From positions 1,302,001 to 1,366,000 of the forward strand of contig NZ_CP031705.1 of assembly GCF_022701255.1 (NCBI RefSeq): a stretch of DNA of 64,000 nucleotides, given 5' to 3'. Numbering within the stretch: the first letter of the stretch is position 1; every line of letters starts with the position of its first letter. Origin of the DNA: Microcoleus vaginatus HSN003 (lineage in GTDB: Bacteria; Cyanobacteriota; Cyanobacteriia; Cyanobacteriales; Microcoleaceae). The notes beneath the pieces are model-generated. The model was not told the origin of the DNA. It searched no databases and saw nothing but the letters and a program-made list of their open reading frames with translations. Positions 55,797-64,000 of this stretch are shown piece by piece. Both the position numbers and the translations under genes were made by a program.

Positions 55797-56370
55797 ATGA
55801 CCAGCCGTCGTTATGCCCTACGGGATGACCGGTGGGAAATAATAAAAGACCTGTTACCAGGACGAGACGGTTATGTAGGTGGGACTGCCAAAGATAATCG
55901 GTTGTTGGTGGAGGCGGGATTGTATCGCTATCGAGTCGGCATACCGTTGCGGGACTTACGTGAACGGTTTGGGGACTTTCGAGTCGTACACACGCGCTTG
56001 GGTCGATCTAGCAAAGCTGGGGTGTGGCAACGGGTATTTGAGGTGTTAGCCGAAGAGGCAGACAGCGAGTACGCGATGATTGATTCCGCCATTGTCCGCG
56101 CCCACTTTTCCCAGCGCGGGTGTAAAGGGGGGATGCAGACACAGAAGCAATTGGACGTAGCACTCGTCGGGTTGAGCACCAAAATCCATCAAGCTTAACC
56201 GCACCACCAAGCGCGACTACGACAAAGACTTATACAAAGCCCGTCATTTAATTGAAAACTTTTTTGCCAAACTCAAGCAATATCGTGCGATCGCCACCGG
56301 CTACGACAAGCTCAAAGTTAACTTTCTGGGTGCAATTTACCTCGCTGCTACCGTGATTTGGCTCAACTAA
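55797..56370 (+). pseudogene. IS5-family transposase with internal deletion
   Basis: The N-terminal half (MTSRRYALRDDRWEIIKDLL, GIPLRDLRERFGDFRVVHTR and the first catalytic Asp in AMIDSAIVRAHFSQRG) reads to VGLSTKIHQA and a stop near 56199. The C-terminal end (56210-56370) reads RTTKRDYDKDLYKARHLIEN with the catalytic Glu, FFAKLKQYRAIATGYDKLKV and AAATVIWLN-like AATVIWLN, then TAA. About 90-100 residues with the second Asp (DKAYD region) are missing between them. It is a non-autonomous derivative. Confidence 0.85.
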
Positions 56371-56984
56371 AGCAAGTGAATTGTAATAACTCGTTCTGTT
56401 TGATGATATTAATTCCCTATCAAAGCTCGTCAAATCCTCTCCCCCTATCCCCTTCTCTCCCTCCCATCTCGAACATAACAGATAAGATAGAGGCGCTGCA
56501 GCTTATATGAGAGTTTACCTAAACTCTATCTGCAAGTAGATGCGTTTATTGTAACTTGCAGCAGTTTCGCCTCGGGGTTCAAAAGTAAGGGCAGTTCAAT
56601 GACTGCCCCTGTAATTAGTTATACCTATTGAATAGGATAATTTTTCAGGCGATCCACAAATAGCAAATTTATTGAATACGAGCTAAATCGTGAATCTCAA
56701 ATCTAAAAGCAAATAACCCAGGTTATAGCTGTGCACAATAATCCCTTCTGTGAAACTTACTCAAATCTACTTTTAAAGCAGGTTTGACGTTCACTTCCTG
56801 CTTCTACGAAGGCGGTCGGCCGCTTCTTGTCCACAGGCGTGTTTTCGAGCCCAACTTTCCCTACAAACATTTTTTTCAATCTTAATCGTGTTTCACTGAT
56901 CCTGTACAGCTCAATAAAAACGCACTTTTAGATAAGATTGACTAATTTCTTTGATTCTGTCGCTACCTCTTGATTACTTCCCTG
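56371..56984. other. Gene-free spacer after the IS5 derivative
   Basis: No gene and no clear repeat are seen in 610 bases. It is probably degraded insertion-sequence flank. Confidence 0.4.
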
Positions 56985-57209
56985 TTAAGGCTTTTGGCTT
57001 GATAAGTCCAGAGGAAGTTGGGGAAGCCGGAGGCGAACCGCATTTGTTTGCAGCCACAGAGTGATAGCGTGCTTCCGTTGCGGGGTCACGTACTCTCCCG
57101 GTCGGATCACGCCAGCACAGACGCCGATGTTTTTAATAAGGGTTTCTCGCTCCGATGAACTTGCACCCTGTAGCAACCTGACTTGGGCTTTGATAAAATC
57201 CACGTTCAT
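56985..57209 (-). CDS. Small hypothetical protein (74 aa)
   Basis: No family is recognised. The protein starts MNVDFIKAQVRLLQGASSSE and continues RETLIKNIGVCAGVIRPGEY, with a mixed helix-strand pattern and no membrane segment. Codon use resembles the neighbouring genes, and a stop-free frame of this composition in an otherwise gene-free region suggests a real gene. Ribosome site is weak. It could be a short regulator or a relic. Confidence 0.5.
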   Translation of the reverse strand: MNVDFIKAQVRLLQGASSSERETLIKNIGVCAGVIRPGEYVTPQRKHAITLWLQTNAVRLRLPQLPLDLSSQKP

Positions 57210-58297
57210 AGCTGAAAGTAAAAGTAAGTAAAGAACTCAGTTAAATAGCGATGCTTTGGTTCCGATTGTAACTCTAAAACAACTTGGTATGAATCAAATT
57301 GATTCAACATCCCCAGGATGGGGATCGGGGCGTCTAGAGCTAGCCAACTTTATTTACTTTATCTGTTTTTGCTAGCAAAAGTGTCACTATGCTAGCAGTT
57401 TTGACAGAATTATTTATAGTTAAGAACTGTTACAAATTTTGGTCGATTTCCACAATACGGCAGAGTTTAGTGCTAACGCTACTTTCCTGAACTCAAAAAG
57501 TTCAGGATTGTCTCCAACTCCTTGCCTTCCTAGGTTTTACACTCCCCGATTGGGAAGCGATCGCTCGGGAAACATTCCTCTTCGATCGCCCCTCTTAACA
57601 CCCGGACACTGCCACATCACCCTATTGATTTAGATCGTCCCGTAGGCTTGGCTGTGGACTATAACTTCCGGCATACGTGTTGTTACCGGGGCTACAATAA
57701 CCGAGTAAGTTTTTATTCTTGTTCCTCAAGGGAATATTTTTTGGATTTTCTTGTAAAGCCCTTATTTGTGTTAATTAAGACAGCTTAGCAATGTCCAGGG
57801 AAAGGAAGACTCGCAGCTTGCGAATCCAGATGTTTTGTGCTGTGTGGCGGTGAATCGGTTTCCTGAATTCCTGAAGGGCGATCGCTCGTCCACGAGAATT
57901 GCCAGTAACGGATCATTTTGTATAATTCATAACATATCGGTCACTGCTAAGAATTTAAAAACAGCACAAGTTTAAACAGCCTTCCATCCTTTGATCGCTC
58001 CTAATAGCCCACAAAGAGGCATAAAAAAAATTAATTCTGCATACCCAATTTTTTTAGGCGATTTTACCTTAGCTTTTGCCTTAGATAGCAATTCACTATA
58101 GCCCAATTTTCTACTCAGTAAAGTTAAAATAAACTATAATAAATTAAGCTGATAATTCTAGGTAATAAAATATAAAAAATAACTGTTTTAATCCCCTTAA
58201 GATTAACTTACTTAAGACTAATTTATGATTTAACAAAGTATATTTACAGCCATTCTTATTGTTTGAAAACTCGTTTTTGACCGCAATCATCCAGGAT

Positions 58298-58371
58298 ACA
58301 AGCCCCCGAATTTATCCGTGGAAAAATAAAAAACGTGTATCCGATAAACAAGCCCCCGAATTTATCCGTGG
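58298..58371. repeat. Direct repeat with 50-bp period
   Basis: ACAAGCCCCCGAATTTATCC, continuing GTGG, occurs at 58298-58321 and again at 58348-58371. The core ACAAGCCCCC also occurs near 36761 and 60808. Confidence 0.8.
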
Positions 58372-58387
58372 GGTCAATGCTTCATTC

Positions 58388-58422
58388 TTTAATCTAAAAT
58401 CTAAAATCTAAAATATAAAATG
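58388..58422. repeat. TCTAAAA heptad repeat
   Basis: Four to five units; the same heptad (or its complement TTTTAGA) is seen at 18369, 22962, 23040 and 36842. Confidence 0.7.
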
Positions 58423-58853
58423 GATTGACGGTGGAGTCGCCGATTTAGGGAACTCTAGATGTGAATTAAAGATATTAATTAACGGGCGTTGCACAATTTG
58501 AGGATTATTGTGGGGAGTTGGGGTTAGGCGTCCCGCCTGCTGTGAAAATACACGCCTTCGGGCTCATGGTTCCAGCCACAAAAAAATTAAAATCATCCCC
58601 CTATTATGCAACCGCCCATTAACCACCTCATATGATATTTTTCACTCTACAAAAACGAACCGACCAGGCAGCATATAAAATCCCCTCGCGCAGAAGCTGG
58701 GGAGGGGAAATGGTGAATAAAATTATTGGTTTTAAATTATCGATATGTAGGTCTCTTTTTGCAGTATCAAGAGGTATCGGGCGATCGATCGACCGATGTT
58801 GGTTAGTCGCTAAGATAATTTCCCGGTGGGAAACCGAGAAATTATCAACTAAA

Positions 58854-60692
58854 TCAACCTTTTTTCTGGCGTTGCAGTTGAGTTTTCCAATTGGCCATAT
58901 CCTTCTGAGCAGGCTGATAACTCTTAGTACCCGACGGCACTAGCGAAGCAGCTTCAACTGCCTCTTTCAGCTTTCCTTGAGAGCCGCGCAACTGAGCAAT
59001 TTTGAGAATACTTGCGCTCCACTCTCCAATTAACTGTTGAGCTTCTTCATACTTCGGCTGACCGGGTTCAATTTTATTAGCTTGCTGGATGCCTTTACTG
59101 TAAGAAGAGGCAACCCCCCGCTTAATTTGACCTTTAGCAGCCGATAGCAAAGCAATATTTACATCCTGGTCTTTGGATAGCTCCTCCCACTGAGCGATCG
59201 CCTGTTTCGACTGATTGTACACAGGCTGATTGACATCGGGCATCAATTTAGCCGCGCCGATCGCCCCCTGGAAATCGCCCCGAGCAGCCCGCCCGTTAGC
59301 TATATCCAAAATTGTCAAACTCCAGCGCTCAATATCCTGCTGAGCCTGCGGGTAGAGCGGATCGCTAGCCGGAATCGTTCGAGCCTTAACCACCGCTTTA
59401 TTAAAACTAGAAGCCGAACCATCCTTGAGGAAAGTTTTCGCCTCAGCCCACACCTGCTGGCTCGATGGTGGCTGCTTGGTTCCACTCCCTGCTTGCACCG
59501 TCCGCGGTTGGTTCTGCGACCCCCCAGTACCAGTAAATTTTTGAGATCCCGAGTTTTGGGCATTTTCAGCAGGCGATCGAGGATCTCCTTCCCGCTGACC
59601 AAGAAAAATTGATTTGTTCGTCACAAAAACACCCAACAGCAGCACCAAAGCCGTAGCTGAACTCCATAAAACTAGCTGCTGCAAAAATGACTTATCCGAC
59701 CCTCCGTTATGCTCATCCTCCGGCTTTTGCAAGTTCGGTCGATCGCCCCCCCGATCAGTAGGAGCCACAGCATTTGGCTGCGACACAGGTGGCATCTCAA
59801 CCGACGAATTCTGAGCGTTGCGAACTGCTGGAGGCAGATCCATTCGAGCCGTAGCCGTCGCCATTTGCGGGCGATCGAAACCATCAGCCGCAGCAACCGT
59901 CACATTGCCGTTGCGTCCGGCCAACGCAGCAGTTGGTACCCCTGAACCATCCGGCAAAATCACTAAATTAGCCTTTCCCGGAGGATTCACCACCATCAAA
60001 GGTTCTTGTTTCGGACGCAAATGGTGGTCACACAGCTCCGGCAGTCGATCGTTCAAAAAACGGTCTAAACCCTTAATGGTCATGCACTGTCCCGAGCGTA
60101 GCCCCTCCAAAAGCGCCGTCGTAAAAAACCCCTGACGCAAAGCCGAAGTTTCCCGCGAAACTTGATTCGGGCGACAAGAAAGCACCGTTGGGATTTCCAG
60201 TTCCCGCGCCAGCTCGACCGTTTGAGAGCCGATCGTTTCCCCCGCTTTCACAATCTGGCTACGGTTCATATCAACCAGCACCAATACCGTTTCCGTAGGA
60301 GCGTTTTTCAAAGTATTCAACAGCAACTCTACCGGAATCCCCGTACCCTGAATGTCAGCCGGATTGCCGTCAACCGGCATCAAATAATCCTTACCTTCAT
60401 AGCTGACACCGTAGCCGCTAAAAAAACACCAGAGTAAATCTCCCTGTTGCACATGTTCGGCGCAGAGGCTTTGGGTCAATCTCAGAATATTTTCCCGATT
60501 TGGATATGTAGATTGACCCCACAGCGACGGCGAGCTATCGGTCATCAGCAGACATCCATCCGGCGCAAAACCCGCCTCCTCAGTCAAAAAACCGTACAGG
60601 GCCTCTGCATCCTCTTGGGCATAACTCAAAGGCTGGAGTAACTGATATTGATTGATGCCTATTGCAATACAAGCGTGATTTTTCATCCCCAT
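58854..60692 (-). CDS. Caspase-like (peptidase C14) protein lacking catalytic residues
   Basis: The 612-residue protein (counting from ATG 60692) begins with a p20-like caspase domain (about 1-245: ACIAIGINQYQLLQPLSYAQ), then an Asn/Pro-rich linker, one membrane segment (about 335-357: LVLWSSATALVLLLGVFV), another linker, and a helical tail with IMS-like/TPR-like repeats (KAVVKARTIPASDPLYPQAQ, QQANKIEPGQPKYEEAQQ, EAASLVPSGTKSYQPAQ). The catalytic His of SGHG is Tyr94 (FFSGYG), and the Cys of DxC is Asn143 (VLVDMNRS). So it is a pseudo-orthocaspase, probably a membrane-bound scaffold. ATG 60692, ATG 60686 and an upstream start at 60809 are all possible. Confidence 0.85.
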   Translation of the reverse strand: MGMKNHACIAIGINQYQLLQPLSYAQEDAEALYGFLTEEAGFAPDGCLLMTDSSPSLWGQSTYPNRENILRLTQSLCAEHVQQGDLLWCFFSGYGVSYEGKDYLMPVDGNPADIQGTGIPVELLLNTLKNAPTETVLVLVDMNRSQIVKAGETIGSQTVELARELEIPTVLSCRPNQVSRETSALRQGFFTTALLEGLRSGQCMTIKGLDRFLNDRLPELCDHHLRPKQEPLMVVNPPGKANLVILPDGSGVPTAALAGRNGNVTVAAADGFDRPQMATATARMDLPPAVRNAQNSSVEMPPVSQPNAVAPTDRGGDRPNLQKPEDEHNGGSDKSFLQQLVLWSSATALVLLLGVFVTNKSIFLGQREGDPRSPAENAQNSGSQKFTGTGGSQNQPRTVQAGSGTKQPPSSQQVWAEAKTFLKDGSASSFNKAVVKARTIPASDPLYPQAQQDIERWSLTILDIANGRAARGDFQGAIGAAKLMPDVNQPVYNQSKQAIAQWEELSKDQDVNIALLSAAKGQIKRGVASSYSKGIQQANKIEPGQPKYEEAQQLIGEWSASILKIAQLRGSQGKLKEAVEAASLVPSGTKSYQPAQKDMANWKTQLQRQKKG

Positions 60693-60971
60693 ATGCCCTA
60701 TATATATAGTGGACAGCTTGCACAAAACGATAACACATACCCGTTTAAGGTTATACCCACTTTTGCCAGCATTCAGAGAGCACTTGTCCGAAGGCAGAAC
60801 TCCCAACAAGCCCCCAGATTTAGCATCCTAGAAGTTTTATTTTTTATATTGCGGCAGTGAAAAATTATACCCTGTGCCTGCCTTTAGAAAAATCAAGTTA
60901 AATTGGATACACCGGCCAGTCTATTTGACTCTAATTTTCACCAAACTACACCAAAAAGGAATAACCCGCCA

Positions 60972-61673
60972 ATGGTCTCTACCGCCAAAAAAGAAATCTC
61001 GCCCCACAGCGAATCGCTACTGAAGCAAAAGCATCCTAAAACTCACAGCCACTATAGGTTTCAGGACTTTTTTGCCTTCGATCGCCAGATGGGTACAATT
61101 GACGACTGGAATCAGTCGCGCAACATTTTTACCAGCGAAGACTTCATTATCGGTTTGGTGGAGGGACTCGAAGAAGAAGTCGGCCCCGCGTCCTCTGTCA
61201 TCATGTATACTATTGGTTGCCAGTGGGGACTCCAAGATTCCGAATTTTTTCAAAAATGGTTTAGTGCCGAATACAGCCAGAACATTCGCCAGTCAAATCT
61301 CATGTTTCTGCTAGAAACTTGGTGGTGGCCTTTCACGGCTCAAGGTTGGGGTCGCTGGGAAGTAGACATGAGCGATCGCAAGCACGGCTGCATCTTCATC
61401 AACCTCTTTGACTCAGCAGTTGCTCGCACATTGGGAGACGTAGGCAAACCGGTTTGTCACCTATACGCCGGTTTGTTCGCCGGTTTCTTCGGCTCTTTAG
61501 TCAAAAAGCCTCTGAGCTGCATAGAACTCCAATGTTACTCAATGGGAGAAACCTATTGCAAGTTCCTGCTTGGCAACCCAGATAAAATTGATGCAGCAGC
61601 ATTCTGGCTCAACGAAGGTGCCAACGCCCGCGATATTCAAAATCGACTGCAACACGGTGAAATATTGCGGTAA
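60972..61673 (+). CDS. V4R-domain protein, PSII assembly operon type (Slr0144-like)
   Basis: The 233-residue protein has a C-terminal V4R domain (4-vinyl-reductase-like): FIIGLVEGLEEEVGPASSVI, GRWEVDMSDRKHGCIFINLF, YAGLFAGFFGSLV and the Cys-containing CIELQCYSMGETYCKFLL. Such domains bind tetrapyrroles or other hydrophobic ligands in related proteins. In Synechocystis the slr0144-slr0152 operon of similar order (V4R, short protein, helical protein, V4R) is needed for full PSII function. ATG 60972 is chosen for its AAGGA site; an in-frame start at 60903 is less likely. Confidence 0.85.
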   Translation: MVSTAKKEISPHSESLLKQKHPKTHSHYRFQDFFAFDRQMGTIDDWNQSRNIFTSEDFIIGLVEGLEEEVGPASSVIMYTIGCQWGLQDSEFFQKWFSAEYSQNIRQSNLMFLLETWWWPFTAQGWGRWEVDMSDRKHGCIFINLFDSAVARTLGDVGKPVCHLYAGLFAGFFGSLVKKPLSCIELQCYSMGETYCKFLLGNPDKIDAAAFWLNEGANARDIQNRLQHGEILR

Positions 61674-61767
61674 ACAACCTGGAAAGGCACATCCCCTGCC
61701 CTGCCTTTCCTCCCACCAATTTCGCGCTCGAAAGTGCGATGGTGGATTTCTCCAGGCAGGAAGAAAG

Positions 61768-62034
61768 ATGAAAAGTCAAACTTCATGGTTGGGCCAATCT
61801 GTCCAAGAATTCTTTGGTCACTATAATTGGCTGGGAAAATCTTTAGAAACTCCAACTGGCTCTAGCCCCGGTCAACTTCTGAGTTTAACCCAGCCAGTAG
61901 CAGACTTTTTTCAAGCTATTTCTTGGGAAGGAATTCCGGAAGTAGGTGCCCTCCCCCTACCGCCACCCTTGCCAGTAATTTCTATTTCTGAACAAGCAGA
62001 AGTCACCATTGATGACCTATTCGACCTGTTTTAA
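61768..62034 (+). CDS. Short protein of the V4R cluster (Slr0145-like position)
   Basis: The 88-residue protein starts MKSQTSWLGQSVQEFFGHYN and has two Pro-rich patches (LPLPPPLPVISIS) and an acidic end (EVTIDDLFDLF). No domain is recognised; no membrane segment. ATG 61768 has AGGAAGAAAG just before it. The frame is open further upstream to 61570, but that overlaps the V4R gene in another frame and is probably not used. Position and size fit the second gene of the Synechocystis operon. Confidence 0.75.
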   Translation: MKSQTSWLGQSVQEFFGHYNWLGKSLETPTGSSPGQLLSLTQPVADFFQAISWEGIPEVGALPLPPPLPVISISEQAEVTIDDLFDLF

Positions 62035-62204
62035 TGTGTGCACGGAATAAAAAATGAAAAATAGGGCAATCCCTCATCCATCTTCCCTCACCCCTCTTTC
62101 CTTATCCTTCAAAATCCCTTAGTTAAATCCGTTAAATCCCGTACATTGCTCGTTGCGGAACTTCTTTCCTTTTATCAATTATCGATTACCACTTAATTAA
62201 AATC

Positions 62205-62675
62205 ATGCACCCTGAGATTGAGGCGCTGCTGGATCAGGCAGAAAACCGCTTTTTAAAAGGCGAAGAACTCATAGCTTTTAAGCGTCAAGCTGTAACCCTT
62301 GTCCAGCGCTTAAAAATTTACGAATTTTTGCGAGAGAAGGAAGCCAGCATCTTCCAACCAGTAGCCACCAAACTACAAGAAACATTCCCCGACGAAAAAC
62401 AAGAAACCTTAGAACGATCGCTCAAACACTGGGTTTTAGTCTTGCGGTACTGCGCTATGGCTATGCTGCTGAACGATCAAAATTTTCTCGAAGAGCGCCT
62501 TGTAGACTGGCTTTCCGGCATAGTAGAAGCCCACCAAACTCAAAATATCGAAGCAACTGTTTGCAATCTGCTGCAAACTCGTTTAAAAGAATTGCTTTCC
62601 GAGCAAGCCCGGGCTATATTGCAACCATTTTTCGACCAAGCAGAGTCAATTATTATTGACCAAGGTAATAAATAA
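62205..62675 (+). CDS. Helical protein of the V4R cluster (Slr0146-like position)
   Basis: The 156-residue, all-helical soluble protein reads MHPEIEALLDQAENRFLKGE, with HWVLVLRYCAMAMLLNDQNF in the middle and ARAILQPFFDQAESI near the end. The pattern (LRYCAMAMLL) is reminiscent of phycobilisome-type globin folds, in which a YCAxAM-like helix E/F segment precedes the chromophore site, but no chromophore cysteine setting is clear. It is the third gene of the cluster. The start ATG 62205 lies after a spacer with no clear ribosome site. Confidence 0.8.
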   Translation: MHPEIEALLDQAENRFLKGEELIAFKRQAVTLVQRLKIYEFLREKEASIFQPVATKLQETFPDEKQETLERSLKHWVLVLRYCAMAMLLNDQNFLEERLVDWLSGIVEAHQTQNIEATVCNLLQTRLKELLSEQARAILQPFFDQAESIIIDQGNK

Positions 62676-62687
62676 TCAGCTTTCTTC

Positions 62688-62725
62688 CCAATTTCCAATT
62701 CCCGATTCCCAATTCCCAATTTCCG
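62688..62725. repeat. CAATTCCC-type repeat directly before the second V4R gene
   Basis: CCCAATTTCCAATTCCCGAT and following units end at the ATG 62726; the ribosome-site position is therefore occupied by repeat DNA. Confidence 0.65.
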
Positions 62726-63388
62726 ATGATTAATATAGCCGACTTACTCAAACAGCCCCGAATCCCTGGAAATTACTTTGCCAGCGATGCCTACGTCCGA
62801 GGCGACCTCGAACTCGGCCTCCTCGAAAACCGCCGCGGCGATCGGCTCCTAGCGCTCCCAGAAACACTGATTCAAGCCATTTATATCGGCTTAGAAAAAG
62901 AAACAGGTCAAGCCTCCCGCCTCGTACTTTTCAACTGTGGTCGCTGGTGGGGTAAAAACTTCTACGTGCGTTTTTGCGAAGAAGTCAGCGAATACTACGG
63001 TCAGCCAGTTTCTGAAATGGAAATGGTAGAATTTCTTCAGTCCTTGCAGCAGTGTTGGAAAACTCATGGATGGGGAACATTTGAGTTGGACCCCAGCTAT
63101 GCCGAACAGGGATTTTTAATAGTAAAAATTGCTAACTCTCTTTTTGCTAAAACAGCCCCCAAGTCTAAGCGACCAGCCTGTTTTTTAGAAGCAGGTATTT
63201 TAAGTTCGTTCTTTAGTCAGCTTACGGGTCGAGAACTTCATTGCCTGCAAACCTCCTGCGAATCATTGGGTTCGGACTGCAACCGCTTTATTTTAGGGCT
63301 GCGCGATCGCCTACAACCTGGCGATTCTATGGTCGAAGAAGGAAAAGACCATGAAGCTATTCTCAGTCAACTTTTCCAAAAAAACTGA
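62726..63388 (+). CDS. V4R-domain protein, second copy (Slr0147-like)
   Basis: The 220-residue protein carries a V4R domain like the first gene of the cluster: IQAIYIGLEKETGQASRLVL, FNCGRWWGKNF, THGWGTFELDPSY, ILSSFFSQLTGRELHCLQTS and CESLGSDCNRFIL with a conserved Cys pair. It starts at ATG 62726 in repeat DNA, 50 bases after the helical-protein gene. In Synechocystis the fourth gene of the PSII-related operon is also a V4R protein, so gene order is conserved here. It may bind a chlorophyll precursor during PSII assembly, by inference. Confidence 0.85.
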   Translation: MINIADLLKQPRIPGNYFASDAYVRGDLELGLLENRRGDRLLALPETLIQAIYIGLEKETGQASRLVLFNCGRWWGKNFYVRFCEEVSEYYGQPVSEMEMVEFLQSLQQCWKTHGWGTFELDPSYAEQGFLIVKIANSLFAKTAPKSKRPACFLEAGILSSFFSQLTGRELHCLQTSCESLGSDCNRFILGLRDRLQPGDSMVEEGKDHEAILSQLFQKN

Positions 63389-63630
63389 CTGAGTTGACAG
63401 CTATTACTTTGTTGCTAATAGCTGTCAAATCGATGGTTGGGCAGCCATATTATCCACCGTATCATCAAAACTGTGAGTTAAATTATAAAAAAGCTCCTGA
63501 GTTAAAAAATCAGGTTTTAGCCATTTAAATAAAACCTGATGATAACTAGCAGCTACAAACTTCATAACTTCCTCTAGAAATTCATAAAATTTAAAACCCA
63601 TCAAAACCTAAAACATTTTGCTAGAACTTA

Positions 63631-64000
63631 ATGGACGCCAATGAACTTCTAACTCGATATGCAGCCGGCGAAAGAGATTTTAGACTGGCCAATCTGCGGG
63701 GCATTGTGTTGAGTCCGATCGATTTATACCGTTCCATCGATGCCCCAACTCTAATTTTGGCAAACCTCAACCAACACCAGCAACGACCCTACTTAATCGG
63801 TGCTAACCTCAGCGGGGCCGACCTCACCAAAGCCCATCTGAGCCGAGCCAATCTCAGCAAAGCTGACCTTAGCGGAGCCAATCTCACCGGCGCCAACCTC
63901 ATGGCAGCCAGTCTGAGCGGAGCTAATCTCATCGGAGCCAATCTCACCGGCGCCAACCTAGCCGGATCTCATCTGAATTGGGCAAACCTGACCGGAGCAA
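63631..64000 (+). CDS. Pentapeptide-repeat protein (partial, runs out of window)
   Basis: The first 123 codons are visible. The protein starts [20 protein letters not shown] and from about residue 58 on consists of A(D/N)LxX units ([20 protein letters not shown], then [20 protein letters not shown]). Such right-handed quadrilateral beta-helices serve as scaffolds or binding surfaces. The first 55 residues form a less regular cap with [16 protein letters not shown]. It follows the V4R gene after 242 bases on the same strand and may belong to the same operon. The end is beyond the window. Confidence 0.88.
   Translation, partial: MDANELLTRYAAGERDFRLANLRGIVLSPIDLYRSIDAPTLILANLNQHQQRPYLIGANLSGADLTKAHLSRANLSKADLSGANLTGANLMAASLSGANLIGANLTGANLAGSHLNWANLTGA

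Larger units (their letters stand above)
57210..58853. other. 1.6-kb gene-poor region
   Basis: I find no supported gene. Open frames (57439-57633, 58632-58943) lack family motifs, ribosome sites or normal composition; the second runs antisense into the caspase gene. Repeats are present: a 24-base direct repeat at 58298 and 58348, and TCTAAAA heptads at 58388-58422. The stretch 58000-58260 is strongly AT-rich. Confidence 0.5.

Noticed and set aside
57439-57633. 64-residue ORF in the gene-poor region
   Set aside because: No start signal, no family likeness, low-complexity stretches.
58632-58943. 103-residue ORF before the caspase gene
   Set aside because: Its last 90 bases are antisense to the caspase gene; no motif or ribosome site.
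61570-61767. Longer N terminus for the 88-residue protein
   Set aside because: It would overlap the V4R gene by about 100 bases in another frame, while ATG 61768 has a good ribosome site.

Overview
The window looks like chromosome of a filamentous, non-heterocystous cyanobacterium of the Oscillatoria/Microcoleus/Phormidium type. This is inferred from frequent HIP1 octamers (GCGATCGC), NDH-1 subunit ndhD, type IV pilus genes, minCDE, tldD, a V4R-protein cluster laid out like the photosystem II assembly operon of Synechocystis, many heptanucleotide tandem repeats, and an intron-bearing tRNA. Gene density is moderate, and many spacers hold repeats or decayed insertion sequences.

Layout. 1-2549: end of pilB, then pilT and a frameshifted pilC. 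2550-4883: a transposon graveyard, with an ISAs1 remnant and an IS5-family gene split by a MITE that itself carries an IS630 element. 5113-9246: glycosyltransferase, small proteins, DHH phosphoesterase, bioF-like aminotransferase. 9247-16847: a signalling block (permease-kinase fusion, lone receiver, two receiver-kinases) bracketed by an inverted repeat. 16848-22945: frameshifted tldD and a 1425-residue CHASE/PAS/GAF kinase. 22946-32089: tandem repeats, DUF1361 membrane protein, BacA-like ABC transporter, STAND NTPase, ndhD, broken Uma2 gene, ADP-ribosylglycohydrolase. 32240-34855: minC, minD, minE. 35071-42139: DUF58 protein, second pilT, nucleotide-sugar dehydratase-like protein, GT2 glycosyltransferase. 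42336-42709: tRNA-Asn(GUU) interrupted by a group I intron. 42817-49772: NYN nuclease, murI, AMIN-amidase, TnpB relic, alpha/beta hydrolase, infC. 49880-53527: transporter-like HEAT protein and a cyclic-nucleotide-binding protein. 53786-56370: IS630 inserted in another transposase, and a deleted IS5. 58854-60692: a pseudo-caspase. 60972-64000: V4R cluster and the start of a pentapeptide-repeat protein.

Functional themes. Twitching motility (pilB/T/C plus a second pilT), cell division and wall turnover (min genes, murI, amidase), sensory kinases without DNA-binding outputs, photosynthetic electron transport and PSII assembly, and surface polysaccharide synthesis. Several genes are broken: pilC and tldD each by one base in a G run, Uma2 by internal deletion, and most transposases. 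The most unusual items are the group I intron in tRNA-Asn, the amino-acid-permease/histidine-kinase fusion, the caspase lacking both catalytic residues, and the nested mobile elements. No CRISPR array, prophage or rRNA operon is seen.
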